Below, piece by piece: positions 52,248-63,064 of a stretch of DNA of 64,000 nt. Where the stretch lies: NCBI RefSeq assembly GCF_050947875.1, contig NC_134568.1, positions 259,109,115 through 259,173,114 of the forward strand, in the 5' to 3' direction. The notes under the pieces were generated by a model. The model searched no databases. It saw nothing but the letters and a program-made list of their open reading frames with translations, and was not told where the DNA came from. Numbering within the stretch: the first letter of the stretch is position 1; the number at the start of each line of letters is the position of its first letter. Source of the stretch: Dermacentor variabilis. Its lineage: Eukaryota > Arthropoda > Arachnida > Ixodida > Ixodidae. Both the position numbers and the translations under genes were made by a program.

Positions 52248-55200
52248 ACGTTGGCAGGCTGGTCAGTTTGAATCCGTGATATAGAGTGTAAGGGTAACTG
52301 AATGAGGGCGTAGAAAGAAACAGATGCACAGAGACAGCACTGCCTCTGCGTATCTGCTTCTTCTTAAAGTACTTGCAGAGGCTGAAAAGCAGGGCTGAGC
52401 CTTTTTGTTTCCTAGGAGAAGGGCACCGTGGCTCTATCTATTTTATGTGGAGTTTGTGAGGAAGCAGTGAGGCCGCTTCTATATGACATGGTGGTTGCGT
52501 GCATTTCATGGCTGACACGCGGCTGACATCTAGTAAAGGAGGCAATGCATAGGGTTTAAGAAGGCAATGTTCCTTTGTGCAGCGATCACACAGTTTGCAT
52601 GTATATTTGGTCTGTCCTGCGTAAGGATAATAGAAGCCGAGTCCTGCGTAAGAAAAATGAAGGCTGAGGGTTGGGGAAAAGGGGATCTGAGCCCCCCGTT
52701 CCCGAAGACTGGAGGGGATCAAGCCCCTGGCCTCACTTTTAGGCATAGCAATTTATTATTTAGCATCTTTTTAAAGCAATGTGCAAGGCTGTAGTATTAC
52801 TGTTTTCCTTCAACCAAAACGACACACTAAGTGCATCCTGGTGATGTGCTGTTCCTTTGTTTAATTACCGTCGTTGTCGTGATGCACCATATAACAAAAA
52901 TGTTTTTCATTTACAAGCTTCTCAGTTATTGACCAGATGTCCAGTGGTGAACTGCATTATATGCATCTGTCGAATAGTGTAATGAAAACATTTTTTCTGT
53001 CTTCTTTTTTACCAAACAGATTCTACACAAACATCATATTTCACTTTGCCTAGAAAATGGAAAATATTCTATATTTGATTTGATATTCAGAGGCCAGTTT
53101 TCTTGATTATTTGCATTCAGTTCATTCTGGAAATGTTGTTATTCAAACACCCATATTTATAAGCATGCATAAAAAAATGCAACACACAACATAGGAAGGT
53201 ACTGGCAAACATCTGAAATGATATCTTTTGGCTTAATGACACTTCCTCATCGATACATCATCGTGACGATCCCTGCTCGTGTCTTCATTCACCAGACCTC
53301 ATTATTTCTCAGCCTATCTTCTCCTCTATGGCAACTTGAAGTAGACTGTTGAGCAAGAGACTGCTATCCCCTATATATACTGACCTTGCTATGCCAACCC
53401 CCCAAATGTAAGGTTATTTATTGGGACTAACTTGGTTCTGATCTCGAATCGCCTATGATTTCATTTGGCTTGGATACTACTCCTGACCTTCAGGCCACCC
53501 TTGGAGTTATGTTGACATCATACGTGGGTAAGGCTGAGCTGCACCTTGATCTCCATCTCCTCAGACTATGGGCAGCACGATGCAGGGTAGAACATTAAGC
53601 ATCCAGGCAACCATCCTTCATTCAAGCAGAAGTCTGCCTCCATCATCTCACCATGGAACCCAGATTACAGAGCCTGTCAAATGGACTGGGTTTTATCCTT
53701 GGGACAGTCTCTTCATCCACGGCATCTTTTTGTTGTACCTCAGGCCACAGAGTAGAGCTGCTGAGCACCTGAACCCAATGCAAGTGTCGCCTTGCTTCAA
53801 ACCTTCCGCTAAATTCATTGCCCAGAGATGTGCACGGTCATAGAGACAGTCCTTGCTGTTTGCACATGTGGCATTTTTGTGTCTCACCAGATGGTGGGCC
53901 CCGTATCTTGCCAACGAGTTTCACACAGCTCTGCGCTGGCTCCATTATTACTCAACCTTCGAGTGCTTACCATTGCCTGGGCTCTAGCGGACCTATGAGA
54001 CACGAATATGGTACCTAATCTCCACTGTCTCCACATGGCCTGCCCACCCATATGCAGAGAAACATGTTTTTCCAAATGTTCTAGATGAGACAGGTTCTTG
54101 GTCCAAAGGCTGGAGCGCTTACTGGAAAAGGCAGCCCTTAACTCAGTAACTGGTCATCAAGGCTGCCATCAGCTGCAAAGCAAACCTTTGTCTCGTACCC
54201 TTTATGGTCGCCTTGCTATGCACACAAGTCTGTTTGCATTTTAGGTCTTGGCATCGAGTCTTCTCACTTGGCCGTGCCCAAACATTGAGAAACTAATTGT
54301 GTGCACAGATTTGACCCAAGTGGCAAAAGAACTTCGCAAGGACTTGAACAGATCACTTTTCTCAGACAATATGCATGCAGTAGTGTTGGCATTCGCATAC
54401 CTTGTGTGAATAGACCAATCTCACTACGTTCAGAGAGCATGTGTACCTAACTTGCCATATCCAACTGGTAGTCCTTGCCACTTTAGTTGGGTCCAAGATA
54501 GCCTCTAGGTGAATGCCAAGGTAAGCATCATCGTCTATTTCATCTGAGGATTTCTGGCAGCGTTTATATGTCCTCTCAGTCCTGGTCCAATTGCGAAATC
54601 TTTGTTCTTGCCTTCCAAGTGTTATGGCTGCTGCTAGTAGGGCATGGTAAAAATAAAGGGGTTGGGGGGGGGGGGGGGGTGACTGAAACAAAAAGGAAAC
54701 TATGTGCTTCAAACCTCAGTAACTACAGCTGCCCTTCAGTCCATTATGGGCTACTATTACTTAATGCATCCTTTGTGGCCTCGTTTGTCTTCTCCAGGCC
54801 ACTTTTCAGCAGACTGCCAATGACAGATCTCCAGCCAACATATCTGTTGTTGCTCTTCCTGCAAAACTCTCTTGACTACTTATAATGACTGCATAAAACA
54901 AGTTCTGTACGTTCGGGTTCAGATTTTTCCAAGCATCATGAATGAATGACGCAAAATGTGGTCATTCAGTCACACTGGAAACAATCAAGTTAAGCATAAT
55001 CACTCAACACGTTGGCTCTTGCAAAAAGGCAAAGGAGAGGAATTACCTGCAGCTGCTGCAACTGCTAGTGCACTTTTATTATTTCCAGCAAGTATTTGTA
55101 CACCACAGGGCAAAGAAGGAAGTATCCTTTTTACTTCTGTGCAGACACGTGCCATGAAAGCAGTCAATTCTGGTCCAGCCTGATTAGGTTTGACATAGGG

Positions 55201-58200
55201 AATGTCAAACATGTTTTCAACTAGGACACCATCCTGAAGAAAGAACACAAAAGCATCTTTAAGTGCACTGCTGGTTTTCGGCTTAAAATTTTGGTTTTAA
55301 ATAATGAGGTGCTTAAGCTAAGTTAGAAAAATGGCTGTAGGTTTACAGGGCCCCTAAACCACCCCAAGCTCTAAAATTAGTTAAATAGTGGCTGATGTGT
55401 ACTAGTCTACAACAAACACAAATAATTTTTTGAATTGGTGTGGTACCAGTAAAGTTACAGGCACCTGATAAATGACTAGGTGGCCGCCGCGGTTTCTCTC
55501 TTTCCTTCGCTACCCTCCTCAGTGACACTCTCTCCTCCTTGCCACATTCTCTTGCCAACTTAATGCAGTGCAGCAAAAGGCACGTGTCGCGTCAACATAG
55601 CAGAAGAAATGCTCCTTCATTGTCCACACAATGCTTCATAAAAAGGCTCAGTGGCATACAATCAGTGAGCTCCCCTCCATTCTCGGAAAACACTGTTGGC
55701 TCTTGTCATGTCGGCCCTGTCATTCCTCGTTGGCCAACCAATCAACAGATTTTTGCCCTGGTGATGTCACTTGGTGCACCCTGTCAACAACATGATGTGC
55801 GAAGGAGGCGCTGGAAAGGCCAGGAGAAGAGCACAGGATTGTTTTTTTTTTGAATTTTTGGTGTCCCCCGCAGTGTGTAGCATTGCCGCACTTGCCAAAG
55901 TTGATTATCAAAACCTCCTGTACACAATGCGAGTGTTTATTATGAATGTGTAAAAAAATTTTACATTTTTTTACAAGTGCTTTAGGGACCCTTTAACAAT
56001 GCAAAAATTTAACAAAAATATGGTAGCAGTGCTAAATATACATTGTTTTCATGCAATGCCATTCATGCACAATAGAGTTTATCCTGTTCTTTTTCTTCCT
56101 ATAAATGTTTAAGACCTAGTCGAATACATTGTGCACAAAGCAGAAACACAATTCGTTGTTAAACATACAACAGCATCGCATTGCTACATTAATGTGAGGA
56201 TAAAAGGGGGTCGCCTCTAAACCTTTTCACCAACTTTACAATCTTTTATTGATTCAACCTTATACAAAATAGTAGCATGGTGAGTACAAAAAGAAGTTTT
56301 GAAAGAGAGAAGAGCAAAAAAAAAAAACTTTTTATATCAATACAAAGCAGAAACTAAAGACAAGCGAGGTGGATGCCAAAAAATGAGAGTATGTTGAATG
56401 TGTGATGTTTAATGGTGCAAGGGCCAGGTATGGCCAAAGAGCGCCACGCTAGTGTTAATGAGTTAGCAGTGGACTGATGAGTTCTGTGAAGCTGATGTGA
56501 CGTGGCTATAAAGGGGCCTAAAATAGTTACTGTAAATTGCATAATATCTATGTGTAATAAGATTATGGCAATGACTAACGACGTGTACTATGCGAATTAA
56601 AATGCATTGCAAAAGAACGATGCATTATACAAAATATGTGAGATGCTAAAATTGCCTAGAGCACTACTGCCTCACTAGAGCCTTTGAAATACAAGGGCCT
56701 AAAGGCATGTGCTATACAAAAACAACTATCATAGCAGCATCCTCTGGAAAGAGGATGCACTACGAATTTAATGGGCTTATCACATGTAGCACAACATTGT
56801 TCAAGAAAGCGAGGACTGCTTTGGTCTTAAAAAGCGGTTCTTCACCAAGAAATATAGCTGGATGAAGAGGGACACAATAGCAGTATGCAAGAGGAAAATG
56901 TTTCTTCCTGTCTCTTCCGGCTTCCCGACACTCCAGGAAGACGTGAAGGATGGTCAACCTGGTCGCCACATCTACCACAGGTTGGAGGCTCGTTGCCAGT
57001 CAAGAGGAAGTTATGAGTGCCAAATGTGTGTTCTATTGTGAGTCTAGTGAAAATGACATCTGTTCTTCGTGTTTTCATAGTTGGGGGCCAGAAACCTAAC
57101 TTCAGCTTAATCACATGAAACTTATTGCTCGTTTCAGCATCCCGCAAGAGTTGCCAGTGACTTCTCAGTTTGTTTTGTAGGAAAGGTTTCATGTCTGTGG
57201 CAGGGGCATCAGCAGAATGAATACCCTGCGATGCTATTGATTTGGCAATTTCGTCGCCAGGCACATTACCCTCAGTTCCTCTGTGGCCGGAAACCCAGCA
57301 TATTGCTATATGTATATGTGATAAATAAATGTTTGTAGCATAAGAGTGAGTAAAGTTCAATAAAAACAGGATTTCTATGCTGTTGTTGAGACATTAACGC
57401 TTTTACAAGACTTAAGGAGTCTGTGAATATGACTGCTCTGTCAAGTTTTAATTTCTGTATATGTTTTACCACAGACAGTACTGCATAGGCTTCTGCAGTG
57501 AAGATACTTGTTAAGGGGTTCAATACGTCAGGTTCGACATGTCTACACAGACATGTCGAACCATGACATTTTGACATGTCTGTGTAGAATTCGGGGCAGG
57601 AGTACTTGATTGAAGCTCACAGAAATGCATAGCGATTTCGAGCTTGGGAGTGTGCTTTGTGAACTCTACAAAGGGTACATCAAATTCTATCACCTGCCAC
57701 TCCCAGGGCGGCAATAGCTTAGCTGAAGGCATTAGGCGATGTCCGAGAATTGGGACATCCATTTCTTCACTAAGTTCTCTCACATGCAGTGAGGTAATCT
57801 AATAGAAGGTCTATTACGAAAAAGTGTTGCACACATCAAGTCATTAATGGTTGTGCAACACGAATGTTCATGATTAGAGTGCACTTTTAGAAAATAGGTG
57901 AAGCTGATGTATGTTCTCTGAAAATGGAGCGACTACTCATCTGACTCTACGTATAAGCTTTCAACAGGGCTTGTTCTAAATGTGCCAGTAGCCAGACGGA
58001 TACCCATATCATGAACAGGATCTAGCATCTTTATCGCACTCGGGGCAGCAGAGTGATATACCACGGCACCATAGTCCAATTGCGATGAAATTAAGCTCCT
58101 GTAAAGATTCAATGAATACTTCCTGTCACTACCCCATGTTGTGTGGGATAGGTTTTTAAGCTCGTCGTTTTTAGACATTTTGCTTTAAGGTATTTTATGT

Positions 58201-61200
58201 GTGGAATGAAAGTAAGCCTACAGTCAAGTACAACACCTAGAAGCTTGTGCTCTTTGTTCACAGGTACTTGATGCCCATACATTTGGACAGTGGCATTTGC
58301 AGCAAGCCCTTTCTTCCTGGTGAAGAGAACACAAGAACTTCTGTCGGGGTTCACTTTGAACCCGTTTGCATCCGCCCAATTAGAGACTTCATTCACGCAC
58401 TGTTGTACTTGTCTCTCACACACTGTTAAATTGCAGGATTTGAAACATATTTGTATGTCGTCTACGTAGATAGAATAAAAAATAGCTGGTGGTAATGAGG
58501 CACGGAGTGTGTTCATCTTAACGATGGATAGTGCGCAGCAGAGTATGCCTCCCTGAGGTACACCAGGTTCCTGTATAAATGGGCATGGCAGTGCATTACC
58601 TATCTTTACCTGGAATGTGCGGTTGTGTAGGTCGCTTTCTATAATTTTTAACATATTGCTGCGGATTCCCAGCGCGGACAGGTCACACACGATTCCATAA
58701 CGCCAAGTTGTATTGTACGCCTTTTCCATATCGAGAAACACAGATAGGAAGGATTGTTTATGTACGAAGGTGTCACAAATGTTTGCTTCAATGCACACTA
58801 GATGGTCAGTTGTAGACTGTCCTTCTCCAAAACCACACTGATACAGATCAAGAAGTTTGTTTGACTTAACGAAGTGTAAAAGGCGACTGTTTACCATTTA
58901 TTCAAAAAGTTTACATATACAACTTGTGAGGGCGATTGGGCGGTAGCTTGTTACTAATGTGGGGTCTTTGCCTTGTTTCAGAATCGGAAGGACAACGGAT
59001 TCTTTCCATGCAGTAGGAAGGTATCCAGCAGCCCATATAGCATTGAGAAGTGCGAGTAGCGTTATTTTAGTATCGCTGTGGAGATGTTTAAACATGTTGT
59101 ACATGATTCTGTCAGGTCCAGGTGCAGAGTTCTGACATGCAGCCAAGGAAGCTGTCAACTTGGAAATGTTAAAAGGCAGATTATAGGATTCATTCTGTCT
59201 GCATTTGCGGTTGATGGCCTCACATTCTGCTATTTGTTTGTGCTTTAGCAATGCCTTCGAATAATGATTAGAACTGGAAACGCGCTCAAAATGTTCCTCA
59301 AGAGCGTCAGCTTGATCTTCCAAGCTGTTCCCTTCATCATTTACTAGGGGCAACGAATGAATTTCTTGTCCCTTTAGCTTTCTAAGCCCGTCCCATACTT
59401 TAGCCTCTTGAGTATATGAATTTATAGCTGAAAGAAACCTCTGCCAGCTTGCCTTCTTTGCCTGTCATCACATTCTTCTTCCCTGGGATTTAACCTGTTT
59501 AAATTCTAATAAATTTTCGGACGTAGGACATTCACATAATTTGCCCCAAGCTTTATTTTGTCTCCTCCGTGCCTCTCTACAATCGTCATTCCACCAGGGG
59601 ACCCGTCTTTTCAATGAAGTACCACTTATTTGAGGGATGAACTTTTCTGCTGCATCAATGATAAAAGCGGTAAAATATATGATATGGCATGATCTGTACT
59701 AAAATTACTTATAAAACTGGTGATATGAAGGTGGATTCCTTAAAACATTTCCAATTAGCCTCGGCTAGTTTCCAGCGAGGGACATGTGGAGGGGAGTCAT
59801 GTTGTGTTACTAGGTTTAGAGTTACTGGAAAGTGATCACTTACAAATGGATTTTTAATAACACACCATTCTAAATCAGGGAAGATAGAAGCAGAGCCAAT
59901 AGACAGGTCTATTGACGAGTACGAATTATGATGTAGTTTAGAATATGTCGGTTCTTTCTTATTGAAGAGGCACACACTGGAGGTTAAAAGGAAGTTTTCA
60001 ATGAGTCGACCTCTCGCGTCTCATTGCGAGTCTCCCCACATTGTGCTATGGGCGTTAAAATCTCCCACGAGTATGTAAGTCGCGAGAAGCTAATCAATGA
60101 GGTTATTAAAGTATGTTTCTTCAAAGTGCTGGTTCGGGGGTACATAAATGGAACATACAGTTACTAATTTATTAAAAGGAATGGCCCAAACAGACACTGC
60201 CTCAAGGGGAGTGTTAAGGGCAACAAGTCGGCAAGCAACAGACTTGATGGCTACTATATTGCTACATCACCAGATGCAGTAGCCTTGTCGCGGTCTTTCC
60301 GGAAGATGGTGTAATTGCGAAGGAAATTCGTTTTAGTAGGTTTCAAATGTGTCTCTTGAACACACAGCAACTTTGGATTGTGTTTGTGTAGTAGTTCTAT
60401 AATGTCGTCGAGGTTGTGAAGAAGTCCACTGACATTCCACTGTGGTATCTGTGTCTCCATTGTGATAAATGTGTTGCATGCTGTGCGTTAAGAGACAAGA
60501 ATTAGCTCACGTGCCCTGACGTCGTGACGCACTGTTTGTCTTTTTTGGAGCGATCGCGAGAATCTCGCCGCCCCTTAGGCACTGACGGCGCCGTCTGGGT
60601 GGTCGTTGTGTCTATCGCCTCTTGCGAGGCGCTGGACACACGCTCTTCCGAGCGCTGAGTTTGACGTGAAGGCCTCAACACATTGGACGAGACCTTTGAG
60701 GTCGCCTGCCTGGAGGTCGATGGCCCCTTCTGCTAGGGTGGCGGAGCAGTGCTAGCTGCAACCACAAGGGAGGGGGGCAGATGGTGTCACTGCTGACTCG
60801 CTGCATGTGGGCTGAACAGCCGCTGGACACCGTTGTGTCGCTACCCCCTGCCGCCTCGCATCAGCAAAGGTGTTCTTTGGCAGGTAGAAACCCACCTGTG
60901 TGCCTCCTTGAAAAGTATGTTTTCTTTTACTTTAATTGTTGCAATTTATTTTTTCCAAGATGGGCACACCCACGAGTATGCAGCGTGCTTCCCATCACAG
61001 TTTACACAGTGGAGAGGGTTCTCATAAGATTCAGAGGTATGTTCATGGGCACTGCATTTCGCACAGGTTTGGCGGCCTCGGCAGCTTTGTGAACTGTGAC
61101 TGAAATGCTTTGAACTGCGACCGAAAATTTGGCACCTATGGCCGAACACGAAGCTTGCTGCACCCGGCCTCGATGAACTCGGGCAAAACACTTGTGCCAA

Positions 61201-62044
61201 AAGTAAGTATCGGGTGCTTGGTTTGGATTTCCTTATCGTCACGCCTCATCCAGGCCGCGGCCGCTGCATTTCGATGGGGGCCAAATGTGAAAACACCCTT
61301 CTACTTAGAGTTACGTGCACATCAAAGAACCCCAGGTGGTCCAAATTTCTGGAGTCCCCCTCCTCCCCCTACAGCGTGCCTCATAATCAGGTCATGGTTT
61401 TGGCACGTAAAACCCCATAATTTTAATTAACTGTTTTATGTAAAGGCTTATACTCTGGCAGTACTCTCGTCTTCTGATAAAAGATCAAAAAGATCGAAGT
61501 AATATGACAGAAAAATGTGCTTCTATTCCACGGACCCTTTACTTGATATTTATTCTTTTTTTTTTTTTTGGGGGGGGGGGGGGAGGCGTGCTCGGAAATG
61601 CCGAGTTACAAGTACCATTTAACAGAGCATGTTATTTAGCATATTGCTTGACTGGAGAATAATCATACGGCTACAAACGACACCGCATTTCTTTTACACT
61701 TCTGCTTCTTCGCAAGAGCTCGGAAATGCCGAGTTAGAAGTACCATTTAACAGAGCATATTTTCACCATATTGCTTGCTATGACTGAAGAATAATCATAC
61801 GGCTACATACGACACCGCATTTCTTGTACACTTCTGCTTCTTCGCAAGCTGTATCCACAATTTGACTGCATTTCATTTTGTTGAAAGGTGTACCTGGGAA
61901 GGAAGATGTTGCATGGTATCATTACAAGCACGTATCCGTATAGCAAGCATATCACGAACCTGGTAAAGCTGGCACATGTATCATGCCAATAACAGCGCAA
62001 TGTACGGATTTGAAGACTTGGCGGAACTTAAGCAACGAAGTCAT
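50507..62044 (-). CDS. BtpA-family protein, 276 residues
   Basis: Six exons (62044-61960, 61893-61811, 55233-55047, 51322-51172, 51077-50950, 50703-50507) join in one frame, and every intron is GT-AG. The product begins MTSLLKFRQVFKSVHCAVIG and then has the family signature MIHVPALPGTP (residues 21-31). It continues with VYKKCGVDGVLVENMFDIPYV, VPCGVQILAGNNKSALAVA, FVRAEGFVFGHVADEG, VFADIKKKHCSHAITSD, DGVILTGGATG and ending blocks VPILLGSGI and ADAVIVGSSFKH. These match the BtpA family, a TIM-barrel-type fold known from cyanobacterial BtpA (photosystem I stability) and a conserved animal protein such as C. elegans F13E9.13. Length fits. No strong mitochondrial presequence is evident, though the N-terminus is basic. 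The animal role is unknown. Confidence 0.93.
50950..51077 (-). CDS. BtpA-family exon 5
   Basis: Acceptor CTGGCCAG and donor CTGCAAG|GTGTGC. It encodes SHAITSDISVLETMKAAEFF and DGVILTGGATGLPPS. Confidence 0.9.
51172..51322 (-). CDS. BtpA-family exon 4
   Basis: Acceptor TTGTGTGCAG and donor AACACTG|GTCAGC. It encodes FQFVRAEGFVFGHVADEG through DIKKKH, the most conserved core. Confidence 0.92.
52041..54021 (+). repeat. 58-base direct repeat bounding about 1.9 kb
   Basis: 52041-52098 and 53964-54021 agree at 56 of 58 positions, both beginning TGCTTACCATTGCCTGG and ending TATGGTACCTAATCT. The interval contains an AT microsatellite and no recognised protein. The repeats may be two pieces of one dispersed family or remnants of an element's ends. 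It lies in BtpA intron 3. Confidence 0.75.
52191..52244. repeat. (AT)n microsatellite
   Basis: About 27 uninterrupted AT units. Confidence 0.97.
55047..55233 (-). CDS. BtpA-family exon 3
   Basis: Acceptor TTCTTTCTTCAG and donor GCTGCAG|GTAATT. It encodes DGVLVENMFDIPYV through LAVAAAA, residues 57-118, including the invariant ENM and GVQILAG segments. Confidence 0.9.
55341..55997. mobile_element. MITE-like element with TTTAGGGNCCC-type inverted ends
   Basis: It starts GTTTACAGGGCCCCTAAACC and ends TTTAGGGACCCTTTAAC; the ends pair imperfectly as inverted repeats and are related to the other TTAAAGGG elements in the window. No transposase frame. It lies in BtpA intron 2, 100 bases before exon 3. 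Confidence 0.6.
56390..61245 (-). mobile_element. I-type LINE with gag, endonuclease, RT and RNase H, decayed
   Basis: Minus-strand order is as follows. Degenerate gag knuckles lie at 61190-60950 (the third, CVNCDGKH...C, intact). The endonuclease start, IPQWNVSGLLHNLDDI with LLCVQETHLKP, is at 60450-60330. The endonuclease end, VSDHFPV, is near 59835. RT runs 59353-58109 with APGPD, SYRPIALTS, PQGGILCCALS and an intact YVDD. RNase H runs 57510-57200 with AEAYAV, FTDS and CWVSGHRGTEGN. The RT is split by one in-frame TAA after LFE at 58901-58899; other breaks are frameshifts. The combination of CCHC gag and RNase H places it in the I superfamily. The 5' end is cut inside gag, next to a SINE. 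It is inserted in BtpA intron 2, same strand as the gene. Confidence 0.9.
61246..61434 (+). mobile_element. SINE, plus orientation
   Basis: Full-length relative of 12400-12592: GGCCGCGGCCGCTGCATTTC head, 'aagaaccccaggtggtccaaatt' middle, and a 'gcgtgcctcataatcaggtc' to 'gcacgtaaaacccc' tail with a short AT-rich end. It abuts the truncated 5' end of the LINE, in opposite orientation. Confidence 0.8.
61591..61848 (-). repeat. Tandem duplication copying part of BtpA exon 2
   Basis: Copies 61719-61848 and 61591-61716 are about 90% alike. The first contains the 3' end of real exon 2 and its donor. The second carries the same 38 exon bases (CTTGCGAAGAAGCAGAAG onward), still followed by GT, but TAC (Tyr) has become TAA and there is no good acceptor in front. 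Confidence 0.9.
61811..61893 (-). CDS. BtpA-family exon 2
   Basis: Acceptor CTTCCCAG and donor GGTGTC|GTATGT. It encodes TPFNKMKCSQIVDTACEEAE and VYKKCGV. The last 38 bases and the adjacent intron are duplicated downstream at 61591-61716. Confidence 0.85.
61960..62044 (-). CDS. BtpA-family exon 1
   Basis: ATG starts at 62044. It has 28 codons plus one base and ends with MIHVPALP and the donor CCAG|GTTCGT. The intron after it is only 66 bases. Confidence 0.85.
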
Positions 62045-62059
62045 TTTTGGCCGACACGC

Positions 62060-63044
62060 ATTCCCAGTCTGACGAGATAGATCGTAGGTCGTCTTTGCTA
62101 TCGCCGTGGCTGCGGCGTGCTGATATGGGCGATACGCTAGTTTTGCTTTTGTTGAAGATCTAGATCACGTACGACAGCCATGCGCCTCTCCATACCCTTG
62201 AATGTGTTTTTTTTTTCTATTTTCTCTTTTACTTTGACGCAATACAACGACCAAGTCCAACTAAACGCTGGTCCAGCTTAGTCCAATTAGAGTCTAGTCT
62301 AACGGCGACAAACACGAGGCGTAGTGCTCAGCGATGGAAACATACTCTGAGTACGTGGCATGCCGCCAATTTTTTATACTTGATTCACGTTTATGTGGGC
62401 TTGTCCAAGGCACGCAAGGGCGCAAAAAGGCGGCCCATGCCCCAAGGACTTGTGACCTGAACCTGCCAGGGTTACATGTTACATATAGACACAAGTAGCG
62501 CTGGGTGATCGCTGTGGGACCACGGTCGGTGCAAAAAGCGCTCAGATCACGTTCCGATTTTAAAACGCTGAGCACTACCATTGGCACAGCACGCTTAGGT
62601 GTTCTGTGATGCTACAGACTGGCGCATACCTGGCATCAGAGGACTGCATCACAGAACACGGCATTGCCACAGTTGATCAATCGGAAGCATGTAAGGTTCA
62701 TTCTACAGAACTTGGGAGTTCCTCTAAAAATATACCAGCTCCAAAATGTCTACCTAACGCACAAGCAACGCACCAAACCGATGTCTAAGCATTCGTCTTC
62801 AATTTCCCGTTTGCTCTAAATCTAGGCAGCAGTTGTTACTAGTCTGGGCACAATGATTCAAAATCTTCGCGCGTATGACGCGCGCGCAGCATGGCGCACG
62901 CGCGCGAAGCGGGCTCGTCACTGGTAGTACGGAGAAGTTCAAGCAGTTTCGCGAACGTTGCGCGCGTTGCCGTTCTTTTTATTTGTTAGAGAAGAACATA
63001 TGCGTAACATGAAAACTGTGTGTAAAGCGCTCCGTTTGCGTGCA
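62060..63044. promoter_or_regulatory. Divergent region between the BtpA-family gene and the 63 kb gene
   Basis: About 1 kb between the minus-strand ATG at 62044 and the first plus-strand exon. The stretch 62868-62915 is nearly alternating purine-pyrimidine CG/CA with a GCGCACGCGC (NRF1-like) core at 62894-62903. No gene is seen inside. The assignment as a shared promoter is inference from gene arrangement. Confidence 0.4.
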
Positions 63045-63064
63045 GCTTTTAGGCATCTTTGATC

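Noticed and set aside
54362..54712. 116-codon minus-strand frame, possibly gag-like
   Set aside because: No zinc knuckle, protease or other retroelement motif; the N-terminal part is a translated homopolymer run.
62294..62587. 97-codon minus-strand frame upstream of the BtpA start codon
   Set aside because: No family resemblance and no splice signal leading into the BtpA frame; the BtpA signature begins only at the 62044 exon.
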